Shown one piece after another: positions 35,616-43,595 of a stretch of DNA of 61,830 nt; position 1 is the first letter of the stretch, and every line of letters begins with the position of its first letter. The notes beneath the pieces were generated by a model that saw nothing but the letters and a program-made list of their open reading frames with translations, was not told where the DNA came from and did not search any database. The stretch comes from Pirellulaceae bacterium (GTDB taxonomy: Bacteria > Planctomycetota > Planctomycetia > Pirellulales > Pirellulaceae), in contig JAKVCA010000016.1 of assembly GCA_022448315.1 (NCBI GenBank), forward strand, positions 193,461 to 255,290, in the 5' to 3' direction. The position numbers were made by a program, and so were the translations under genes.

Positions 35616-36842
35616 ATGAAAGCGTGGAGTGAGCTTGTGGCTAGTCATTCAGCATTTAAAGGGCGAGCTTTGACGATATTATTTTTCGTTGCTGGATCTT
35701 TATGGATTGGCATTGGGGCCTCGTCGGTAGTCGCTGAACAACCCGCGATCGCAGCAACTCGAACGAATGTGGATGATGAATCGCAGTTTGAGAAAAGTTC
35801 TTCAGCAGTCTGGAAGACGTTCCGAGGGACTTGGACTTCAACAGGAGCGACACAGGCAAGCCTTCCCGAAAAACTTGAATTGCTCTGGACATTCAAGGTT
35901 GAGAAAGGCGCTTTTGAGGCCTCTGCAGCGATTGAAAGAGATCGGGTCTTTGTCGCAGACCTTGACGGCGAGGTGTTTGCTCTGGATCTAAAAACGGGCA
36001 AAAAGCTCTGGGAGTACGCGACCGAGAGCGGTTTCATTGCGTCCCCGACACTTTACGACAAAAAGGTGCTCATCGGTGATTATGACGGGCGATTTTATTG
36101 CCTCGATGCTGACACGGGAAAGGCCTTGTGGGTTTTTGAAACCAACCTGGAGATCGATGCAGCAGCGAGTGTTTATGAGGGGAAAATTCTGGTCGGTTCC
36201 CAGGACGCGACGCTTTACTGTCTCGATGCGGAAAGTGGGAAAGTGGTCTGGCAACATGAAATCGCTGACCAGATCCGCTGCACTCCTACCATCGCCGATC
36301 ACCGAGTGTTTGTGGCAGGATGTGACGGTTACCTGCATATCATTGATCTTCGATCGGGAGAAGAAACGGGCAAAGTCGAAATCGGTGGGCCTACCGGGGT
36401 GACGCCTGCCGTTGCCGGAACGGACCTGTTTTTGGGGACGGAAGATGGACGGTTTTTGTCCATTGATTTGAAGACCGCGAAGGCGAACTGGGTTTATGAA
36501 CAACCGCGGGCGATGGGGATTCGAAGTTGTCCGGCTCTCTTCGGCAATTCGGTGATTTTTGGGACTCGCGGAAAACAGGTCATCTCCTTGAAGCGAGATG
36601 ATGGTTCTGAACAATGGACTTTTACTGCAAAGCGGTATGTCGATTCATCTCCGATCGTGGTCGGCAAAAGAGTTTTCGTGGGGAGCACCGACGGTCGACT
36701 TTACGGTCTTAATGCAGAGACAGGCGACAAAGAGTGGGAATTCGAGGCAGGTGTCGAAATCAATTCGTCACCCGCGGTTGTGGATGGCTATCTGGTGATC
36801 GCCGATGCCCGCGGGACTGTCTATTGTTTCGGGAAGAAATGA
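35616..36842 (+). CDS. Exported PQQ-like beta-propeller protein
   Basis: About 408 residues from the ATG at 35616; an earlier in-frame TTG is less likely. The signal peptide is ILFFVAGSLWIGIGASSVVA. Seven to eight PQQ-type repeats of the form YCLDAESGKVVW follow. It is periplasmic, probably an assembly or scaffold propeller (BamB-like) rather than a dehydrogenase. It follows the alcohol dehydrogenase by 39 bp, on the same strand. Confidence 0.9.
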   Translation: MKAWSELVASHSAFKGRALTILFFVAGSLWIGIGASSVVAEQPAIAATRTNVDDESQFEKSSSAVWKTFRGTWTSTGATQASLPEKLELLWTFKVEKGAFEASAAIERDRVFVADLDGEVFALDLKTGKKLWEYATESGFIASPTLYDKKVLIGDYDGRFYCLDADTGKALWVFETNLEIDAAASVYEGKILVGSQDATLYCLDAESGKVVWQHEIADQIRCTPTIADHRVFVAGCDGYLHIIDLRSGEETGKVEIGGPTGVTPAVAGTDLFLGTEDGRFLSIDLKTAKANWVYEQPRAMGIRSCPALFGNSVIFGTRGKQVISLKRDDGSEQWTFTAKRYVDSSPIVVGKRVFVGSTDGRLYGLNAETGDKEWEFEAGVEINSSPAVVDGYLVIADARGTVYCFGKK

Positions 36843-36903
36843 TATCCAACCTCGAACGACTTGCCCCGATTTTCGTTTACGTTCCGAGAACATCAGGTAA
36901 ATC

Positions 36904-38211
36904 ATGACGACTGAATCGTCCAAGACCGAAGTTGGCAGTTACTTCATTTCGAATTATCCTCCCTATTCCCAATGGAAAAAGGACGCGTTGGATGAACTGC
37001 GTTCGGCGATGAAACAGTCCCCCGCGGATGTTCCTCTTGGACTCTATCTGCACATTCCGTTCTGTCGGAAACGGTGCAAATTCTGCTATTTCAAAGTTTT
37101 TACGGATAACCGTGCGAGCGATATCGAAACCTACGTTTCCGCGTTGTCCAAAGAGATTGAGTTGGTCAGTCAATTGTCTGTGATGGGCGAGCGACCATTT
37201 CGCTTTGTGTACTTTGGAGGAGGTACCCCCTCTTACCTAAGCGTTCGTCAGTTGGAATCGCTTGTCGGGCGTCTTCGTCAGAGCATCGACTGGAATCTGG
37301 CGGAAGAGGTGACCTTTGAATGCGAGCCGGGAACGCTGAAGGAGTCCAAAGTTCGTGCTCTAAAAGATCTGGGTGTGACTCGCTTGAGTCTGGGGGTAGA
37401 GAATTTCAGTGACGAAGTCTTGAAGGAGAACGGACGGGCCCATCTGACGGCTGAGATTGATCAGGCTTGGACGTGGATTCAAGACGCGGATTTCCACAAT
37501 GTGAACATTGATTTGATCGCGGGGATGGTCGGTGAAACACGCGAAAACTGGGAGTACAATATTCGCCGTGCGATTGAGCTTTCCCCGGATAGCGTCACGA
37601 TTTATCAACTTGAATTGCCTTACAACACGGTCTATTCGAAGGATATTCTCGGGAATCAGGTGGAGATTCCAGTGGCTGATTGGCCGACAAAACGAGACTG
37701 GGTGAGTTATGCTTTTGACGAGTTTTTGAAAGCCGGCTACCACGTCAACAGCGCTTACACGGTTGTCAAAGACCCTGAGAAGGTCAATTTCAGCTATCGA
37801 GACAACCTGTGGCATGGTTCAGACCTTTTGGCGACCGGGATCGCCAGCTTTGGTCACGTTTCAGGCGTGCACTATCAGAACAAACCGGAGTGGGATGACT
37901 ATGTGGGGGATCTGCTTGAGAGGAACGAGTTGCCTTTGGGACGCGCTTTCGAACCGACGAGCTATCAGCTTTTGATTCGAGAAATGATCTTGCAGTTGAA
38001 GAAAGGGCGAATCAGCGCCAACTATTTTCAAGAGAAGTTTGACGTGGACATCCTGCAGGAATGGTCCGAGGTATGGGGGCAGTACTCCGACGACGGATTT
38101 GTGGAGATTGATGGGCGTGAAATCCGCTTGACACGCGGAGGCCTGTTGCGAGCGGACGGTCTTTTGCCCGCTTTCTTCGAATCTCATCACCAAGGGGTGA
38201 GGTACACATGA
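36904..38211 (+). CDS. HemW/HemN-type radical SAM protein
   Basis: 435 residues. The iron-sulfur motif is CRKRCKFCYF (CxxxCxxC, residues about 52-59), followed by VYFGGGTPSYL, ECEPGTL and RLSLGVENF, the family order. The fourth Cys found in true HemN (CxxxCxxCxC) is absent, and hemQ lies at 29478 in this same window, so this is unlikely to be the heme pathway oxidase. It overlaps a lipoyl-carrier gene by 4 bp (ATGA), with a two-cluster ferredoxin next. I infer a radical enzyme served by both; the substrate is unknown. Confidence 0.88.
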   Translation: MTTESSKTEVGSYFISNYPPYSQWKKDALDELRSAMKQSPADVPLGLYLHIPFCRKRCKFCYFKVFTDNRASDIETYVSALSKEIELVSQLSVMGERPFRFVYFGGGTPSYLSVRQLESLVGRLRQSIDWNLAEEVTFECEPGTLKESKVRALKDLGVTRLSLGVENFSDEVLKENGRAHLTAEIDQAWTWIQDADFHNVNIDLIAGMVGETRENWEYNIRRAIELSPDSVTIYQLELPYNTVYSKDILGNQVEIPVADWPTKRDWVSYAFDEFLKAGYHVNSAYTVVKDPEKVNFSYRDNLWHGSDLLATGIASFGHVSGVHYQNKPEWDDYVGDLLERNELPLGRAFEPTSYQLLIREMILQLKKGRISANYFQEKFDVDILQEWSEVWGQYSDDGFVEIDGREIRLTRGGLLRADGLLPAFFESHHQGVRYT

Positions 38212-38681
38212 CCGAGTTGCTCACGTTCATGATGGGAGAGTATGCCGCCGAAATTCCGGTTGATCGGTACTACGCCAAAAACCACATGTGGGCGCAGAGC
38301 AGCGAAGCGGGCTTCAGATTTGGATTCGGAGCTTACGCGGTTCGCCTGCTGCAGGACGTCTACTTTTTGGACTGGTCACTTGACGCACCCACCGTGCTTA
38401 AGCAGGGGCAAATGATGGGTTCGATCGAAAGCAAAAAGGCCGAAAGTGATCTGTTTGCGCCTATGGCCGGCAGACTCACACAGTTCAATGAGCGTCTGAT
38501 GGAAGACCCCTCGGGCATCAATGTGGACAAGTACGGTGCGGGGTGGCTATTCGAAATCGAGAATGAGACAATTTCGGATGCTCCAATGGCGGGCTTGCTC
38601 GATCCACAACAATATCTCGAGCACCTGGGGGACGTCTGGGAAGTTACCCAGCGAACAATCAAAGGGCAGGTTAACGGGTAA
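38208..38681 (+). CDS. GcvH-like lipoyl-carrier protein
   Basis: 157 residues with the GcvH fold. The lipoylation motif is GSIESKKAESD, with K77 aligned to the modified lysine. NHMWAQ near 25-30 fits the N-terminal H-protein strand. No glycine cleavage genes (gcvT, gcvP) are nearby. It starts inside the radical SAM stop (ATGA) and ends 4 bp before the ferredoxin-like gene. I infer a swinging-arm carrier in a radical reaction rather than glycine cleavage. Confidence 0.88.
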   Translation: MTELLTFMMGEYAAEIPVDRYYAKNHMWAQSSEAGFRFGFGAYAVRLLQDVYFLDWSLDAPTVLKQGQMMGSIESKKAESDLFAPMAGRLTQFNERLMEDPSGINVDKYGAGWLFEIENETISDAPMAGLLDPQQYLEHLGDVWEVTQRTIKGQVNG

Positions 38682-38685
38682 TTTC

Positions 38686-39765
38686 ATGGGAAAACGTATC
38701 GCAGTGGTGATCTCGCAGGGCCAAAGTCAAAACCCTAAAAAGAGACAGCTAGAAGAAGATCTCGTTACAAAATTGATGTTCGAAGCGGGCCTCGACGTCA
38801 CGGTCATTCCGCATCTTTACGATTTGAAGCCCGATGGCACGGGGATCTTGGCGCTTCGAGGGATCAAAGGAGATTTCGTGATTTGCTCGTGGCTGTACGA
38901 CAGGGCCGCACGGTGGATTCTCGATCGCGCTGGGGTCGAAGGTCACGAAGGTACTTCGTTACTTGAATCCAGTGCGGATGAGGACGAAGAGTTTGAAGAG
39001 GAGTTGGGTGAGGACGACAAGGATCGTGTCATTGAATCGAGAGATCTACCCGCGCGTAAGATCTATTGTCTTGATTTGCGAAGTCACGATTCCGTGCGGC
39101 CCTACGTTGATGAGATTCAAAGAATTGCAAAAGAAGCTACCGTCAGCACGGTCGATCTGATGGGTTGGATTCAGGGCAGTCCGACGGAAAATCAACTACA
39201 GCAGTACTTGAACGAACCTGCCACGGAAAGCGGGGTTCAAACGGAACAGGCCCAAACCCCTGGATCTCCTGATCAAAATGAATCTCAAGTCGTCCGCGTT
39301 GAGGAGCAGTCAGGGCGAAGATGGTACCCGGTGATTGATTACAGTCGGTGCACCAACTGCATGGAGTGCATCGATTTCTGTCTGTTCGGTGTTTACGGCG
39401 TGGATAAGGTCGACACCATTCTCGTCGAGCAGCCCGACAATTGTCGAAAGGGCTGTCCCGCTTGTAGTCGAGTTTGCCCTGAAAACGCGATCATCTTCCC
39501 GCAACACAAGACCCCCGCGATTGCCGGAGCAGCGGATCTGGCTGCGAGCCTCAAAATCGATCTGTCAAAACTTTTTGGCGCGCCAGAGGAGGGCAAATCG
39601 GCCGTTGATATGGCCGTTTTGGAAAGAGACGAGCAACTTCAGCTGGCCGGTCGCGATGTGGTGGGAGATAGCGTCGGTTTGGCGAAGAACGCCGAAGGAG
39701 ACGCTGCCCAACCGAAAGACAAGCTCGACAACCTCCTGGATGAGCTTGACTCTTTCGACCTGTGA
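38686..39765 (+). CDS. Two-cluster ferredoxin-like protein with N-terminal extra domain
   Basis: 359 residues from the ATG at 38686. The N-terminal 100 residues look like a separate small fold (IAVVISQGQSQNPKKRQLEED; FVICSWLYDRAARWILD). An acidic linker (EEDEEFEEELGEDD-type) follows. Near 222-265 lie CTNCMECIDFC and CRKGCPACSRVCPENAI, enough for two 4Fe-4S clusters. A low-complexity C-terminal tail follows. Probably the electron donor of the radical SAM/lipoyl-carrier pair encoded immediately upstream. The N-terminal part is not recognised. Confidence 0.85.
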   Translation: MGKRIAVVISQGQSQNPKKRQLEEDLVTKLMFEAGLDVTVIPHLYDLKPDGTGILALRGIKGDFVICSWLYDRAARWILDRAGVEGHEGTSLLESSADEDEEFEEELGEDDKDRVIESRDLPARKIYCLDLRSHDSVRPYVDEIQRIAKEATVSTVDLMGWIQGSPTENQLQQYLNEPATESGVQTEQAQTPGSPDQNESQVVRVEEQSGRRWYPVIDYSRCTNCMECIDFCLFGVYGVDKVDTILVEQPDNCRKGCPACSRVCPENAIIFPQHKTPAIAGAADLAASLKIDLSKLFGAPEEGKSAVDMAVLERDEQLQLAGRDVVGDSVGLAKNAEGDAAQPKDKLDNLLDELDSFDL

Positions 39766-39807
39766 GAAACGAATTGCGTTCGAGAGCAGCGAAAGCCGCA
39801 AGTTCAT

Positions 39808-41103
39808 TTACGCGGGTGGTTGAATCTCGTACGTTGTGGTGGTCGGTTTAGATGACGTCTCCACGGCGTGCTCTCGGGGATCTTCCCACGCTTCCGGTTC
39901 AAAATTCGCCTTGTAGACCCCATATTCATGGAAGGCGACCTTCTTCGCGAGGCGATAAGCCCAACTCCTCTCGGGAATGGGCTGCACCTCAGGCATGTAT
40001 TGGGAGGGGTGTCGCTGCGCCGCCGCCAGTTCTTCGCCTGCCGTCTTCCGCGCTGTGGAATCGTGGGCTTGATGCCGAGAAACGAGACCCTCAATCAGGT
40101 CCGGCCTCTCAAGAGCGATGCATCCCCGAGTGCTGCTCGCTGCTGTTTTGCGGAAGTCCTTCAGAAACTCGGACTCGTTAAAGACTTCGCTCAATGGGCG
40201 TGGATCGTGGATGGATTCTTTTGAGAATTGAACAATCGGGCAGGGCTCGATGTCGCCCCACGGATTGATGTGATGTGTGAAGCCTGTTGCCGCGGGGCAT
40301 AACGCCTGCCCGTTTGCGTCATAGTAGGCATCAATGATGATGATCGGCTTTTTGACACGCATATCCACCACGAACTGGCGGGCCTCCCGCTGTTGCTCCC
40401 GCGATAGAGCAAGATCTGGATTGGGGTCCGGTCCTACAGGCCGGTAAATATGGAACCAAGTGTACATCACTCCCATTTTGATCAGTCGATCGACCCAAGA
40501 TTCTTGCAGCAGGTCTTTGTAGTTCGACTGGCAAAGACTGGTGCAGACGCCGGTGAGAACTTTCTGATCGAGGCAATTTTGAAGTCCCTGCATGGTCTGA
40601 TTCAAAACACCAGACCGTCCACGGCGCTCATCACTAATGCTGTCGGTACCTTCGACACTGATCAGAGGGGTGACGTTACCGCACCGACGAAGTCTTGCCG
40701 CGACTTCGGGGGTGATGAAATGACCGTTCGTAAAAACTTGGAAGTAGGCGTCAGGGTGTGCCTCGAGGATTTCGAAGATCTGTTTGTGCATGAAAGGTTC
40801 ACCGCCGAGCAGCCCGAAGAACGAGTTGCCCATCCGCTTGGCCTCGTTAATCATTCGGTGAAGAGGTTCCACCTCAATTTTTTCCTGCTTGTGTCCGACG
40901 TCGACCCAGCAACCCTGACAACGTAGATTGCAACTGTTAATGATGCTGATGTAGAGGTACGGTGGGAAGAATTCGCCACGTTTCAGCCTTGCTTTATGCT
41001 TCTGAACGGATCGCCAGCCTCGAAAACCCATGTTCCAGGCCAGTTTCCAGACGAGCCGTTTGTCGGTTTCGAGCAGCATACGTTTTGCGAGCCGCATATA
41101 CAT
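39808..41103 (-). CDS. Radical SAM protein with SPASM-like C-terminus
   Basis: 431 residues. SINSCNLRCQGCWVDVG carries CxxxCxxC near 57-64. GLLGGEPFMHKQIFEIL and TNGHFITPEVAARL follow, as in MoaA/SPASM-type enzymes. Further Cys lie in ALCPAATG and IEPCPIVQF, which suggest an auxiliary cluster, then an extended C-terminus without known domain. It is convergent with the ferredoxin gene, 42 bp apart. Possible target: a peptide, lipid or cofactor; unknown. Confidence 0.88.
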   Translation of the reverse strand: MYMRLAKRMLLETDKRLVWKLAWNMGFRGWRSVQKHKARLKRGEFFPPYLYISIINSCNLRCQGCWVDVGHKQEKIEVEPLHRMINEAKRMGNSFFGLLGGEPFMHKQIFEILEAHPDAYFQVFTNGHFITPEVAARLRRCGNVTPLISVEGTDSISDERRGRSGVLNQTMQGLQNCLDQKVLTGVCTSLCQSNYKDLLQESWVDRLIKMGVMYTWFHIYRPVGPDPNPDLALSREQQREARQFVVDMRVKKPIIIIDAYYDANGQALCPAATGFTHHINPWGDIEPCPIVQFSKESIHDPRPLSEVFNESEFLKDFRKTAASSTRGCIALERPDLIEGLVSRHQAHDSTARKTAGEELAAAQRHPSQYMPEVQPIPERSWAYRLAKKVAFHEYGVYKANFEPEAWEDPREHAVETSSKPTTTTYEIQPPA

Positions 41104-41621
41104 AGAAATAGCCTTGTCAGGGTGAGTGCAGGGGCATCTCGGTCAGCGTGGTGGTTCAGCGAGCCGGCTTCAGTTTAACTATTGGCCGACGATTTGTGTC
41201 TTAAACCGCAGAAACCGCAGTCTTTTTTGGGGATTCACCAAGGCATGACATGCCTGCCTTCCCGCAGTCGCCCGGGGGTTATCCTTCGCCTTCGGATCCG
41301 TCGAGCGAGATTCCGCTGATTCCGCTCCAGCCTCTCACGAGTATACCCGAAACCAATTCGAGGATGGTAGAATGCCCCCATCGTGCGACTGCCGTCAACC
41401 GAATATTTGGCTGCGATTCCTGTGTGCCGCAATTCTCCTTGCCCGAAGGAATCTGAATCGCGAAACAAACACGCTTAAACCGAGTCAATCGACCATCCAG
41501 GTCTTTACGAGTCTTCGCGGTGGTCGAGCATTTGGTGGGGCTCGATCGTTGATGCCCGTTGGTGGTGTCGCGTCCGGATGAAGCGAATTTTACATTCAAG
41601 GAGCGAGAGGAGAGAGTTTTC
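41104..41621. other. Divergent gap between radical SAM and terpene-cyclase genes
   Basis: About 520 bp without a convincing gene. AGGCATG-A-CATGCCT (41241-41255) is a perfect 7-1-7 inverted repeat and a candidate operator between the two divergent genes. AAACCGCAG occurs twice near 41205-41220. Nothing else is recognisable. Confidence 0.45.
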
Positions 41622-43595
41622 GTGACCATGGATCTGTGTGAGGGTGAGCCATCGAGCAAGGGGGAGCCAATCTCAGTCCACGAGGCGTGGCATCTTGTGG
41701 CCCGTCAATTGCTGAATGAAAGGAACCCCTCGGGACACTGGATCGGCGAATTGAGTACCTCCGCGTTGTCCACGGCCACTGCGATCAGTGCCATTTGCAG
41801 TTATCGCAACCAGTGCGAAGGAAAACCGTCAGGCGAATCCTTCGAATGGATGGAATCCGTCGTGGAGCAGGGCGTTCAATGGCTGGCCGATCAGCAAAAT
41901 GAAGATGGGGGTTGGGGTGATACTGATCTGAGTTATTCCAACATCTCGACCACGATGTTGGTTCTGGCCTCTTGGCGGCTCTCCAACACTTTGGATCGCT
42001 GGCCTAACGCGGTCGAACGCGCACGTGGTTACATTGACAATCAGGGGGGCGTTGAAGGCCTCCGCCGGCGATATGGTGAGGACAAAACCTTTGCTGTGCC
42101 GATCCTTGCCAATGCTGCGATCGCCGGTGAAGTGGATTGGAAAACCGTTCCTGTTTTGCCATTTGAGGCGGCCTGCGTGCCGCAGAGTTGGTATCGATTC
42201 ATGCAAATGCCGGTCGTGAGTTACGCCATTCCGGCACTTGTGGCCATTGGCCAAGCCAAGTACCGCAACGACCCACCTCGAAACCCACTTTCCAATTTGA
42301 TTCGAAAACTTTCTGTCTCAAGAACTCTCCGCGTGTTGCAAAGAATGCAGCCCTCCAGCGGTGGGTTTCTCGAAGCCATCCCGCTAACCAGTTTCGTGGT
42401 GATGGGGCTGTCCTGCAGTGGCCACGCCGACCATCCAGTCGTGGAGAATGGTTTGAGATTCATACGCGACTCCGTTCGATCCGAAGGGAGTTGGCCGATT
42501 GATACCAACTTGGCAACGTGGAATACGAGCCTTTCGATTTCGGCACTCAGTCAGACGTTGGCTCCGGACCACACTTCCACAAGCAAGACGCGAGGTGCCC
42601 ATGATCGAAGGGAGCTCCTGAACGAGATGTATCAGCCGGAATTACTCGATTGGCTTCTTGGATGTCAAAATCTCGATCGTCATCCATTCACTGGAGCAAA
42701 GCCCGGAGGATGGGGGTGGTCAGATCTCAGTGGAGCAGTTCCCGATGCAGATGACACGCCAGGGGCGCTTCTTGCCCTCCGGTACTGGGCGGATTATGCG
42801 AACCCAGACGGGGCTACTTTGGAGCGAATCCGAAAAGCGGTTCGGGCCGGGGGGAATTGGCTACTTTCGTTGCAAAATCGTGACGGCGGTTGGCCGACGT
42901 TCTGTCGCGGGTGGGGCAAACTGCCGTTTGATCGAAGCGGAAGTGACCTGACTGCCCATGCCATGCGAGCCCTGAATGCTTGGAAAGCCGAATTTTCGGA
43001 GTCGGTGATTGAGGCCGCATTTCGAAGAGGTTGGCGATATTTGGAGCGGCAGCAACGTCCTGACGGAAGTTGGTTGCCCCTGTGGTTCGGGAATCAGGAC
43101 CTTGGGGATGAAGAAAATCCCCTTTACGGGACCGTTAAAGTGTTGCTGGCTTTCCGGGATTTTAGTTTAGAGGAGTCTGCTCCTGCACAACGCGGTCGAG
43201 CATGGTTGACCAAGCAACAACATGCTGATGGAAGCTGGGGCGGAGGTCGCTCCATTACCGAGAGATCGCCAGATTTGGTGGGGTCAATCGAAGAAACTGC
43301 TTTAGCACTGGAAATTTTGGCTGACGGAGAGGACAATAGCGGCGGTAAGTCATTAAACGATATGGGCTTACGTTGGCTTTGTGATCGCGTTCAGGAAAAG
43401 CGGTACACTCAACCCAGCCCGATCGGTTTCTACTTTGCTAAGCTTTGGTATCATGAAAGACTGTACCCGCAGATTTTTACCGCAGCAGCCTTATCGAGAG
43501 CATGCCGCGTACAAGACGATCGATTGAGGGAAGGCACAAAACCCGCGCATCGTGCCGAACCACATAATGGTCGAGAAAATCGTTTTTCAAAATGA
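41622..43595 (+). CDS. Squalene-hopene-cyclase-like class II terpene cyclase
   Basis: About 657 residues from GTG 41622, preferred because AGGAG lies 9 bases upstream; ATG 41628 is the alternative. It has repeated QW-type motifs (QNEDGGWGDTD; QNRDGGWPTF; QRPDGSWLP; QHADGSWGG). DADDT at 375-379 fits the DxDD protonating motif of squalene-hopene cyclase and related class II cyclases. No signal peptide. It overlaps the polyprenyl synthase fusion by 4 bp (ATGA). The likely role is cyclisation of a polyprenyl or squalene-type substrate; the product is unknown. Length is slightly above the family core. Confidence 0.88.
   Translation: MTMDLCEGEPSSKGEPISVHEAWHLVARQLLNERNPSGHWIGELSTSALSTATAISAICSYRNQCEGKPSGESFEWMESVVEQGVQWLADQQNEDGGWGDTDLSYSNISTTMLVLASWRLSNTLDRWPNAVERARGYIDNQGGVEGLRRRYGEDKTFAVPILANAAIAGEVDWKTVPVLPFEAACVPQSWYRFMQMPVVSYAIPALVAIGQAKYRNDPPRNPLSNLIRKLSVSRTLRVLQRMQPSSGGFLEAIPLTSFVVMGLSCSGHADHPVVENGLRFIRDSVRSEGSWPIDTNLATWNTSLSISALSQTLAPDHTSTSKTRGAHDRRELLNEMYQPELLDWLLGCQNLDRHPFTGAKPGGWGWSDLSGAVPDADDTPGALLALRYWADYANPDGATLERIRKAVRAGGNWLLSLQNRDGGWPTFCRGWGKLPFDRSGSDLTAHAMRALNAWKAEFSESVIEAAFRRGWRYLERQQRPDGSWLPLWFGNQDLGDEENPLYGTVKVLLAFRDFSLEESAPAQRGRAWLTKQQHADGSWGGGRSITERSPDLVGSIEETALALEILADGEDNSGGKSLNDMGLRWLCDRVQEKRYTQPSPIGFYFAKLWYHERLYPQIFTAAALSRACRVQDDRLREGTKPAHRAEPHNGRENRFSK

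Noticed and set aside
36904-38211. Coproporphyrinogen III dehydrogenase (HemN) of heme synthesis
   Set aside because: The fourth Cys of HemN (CxxxCxxCxC) is missing and hemQ in the same window points to the coproporphyrin-dependent route.
38208-38681. Glycine cleavage H protein in a glycine cleavage operon
   Set aside because: The lipoyl motif is present, but no gcvT or gcvP lies nearby and the gene is fused by overlap to a radical SAM gene.
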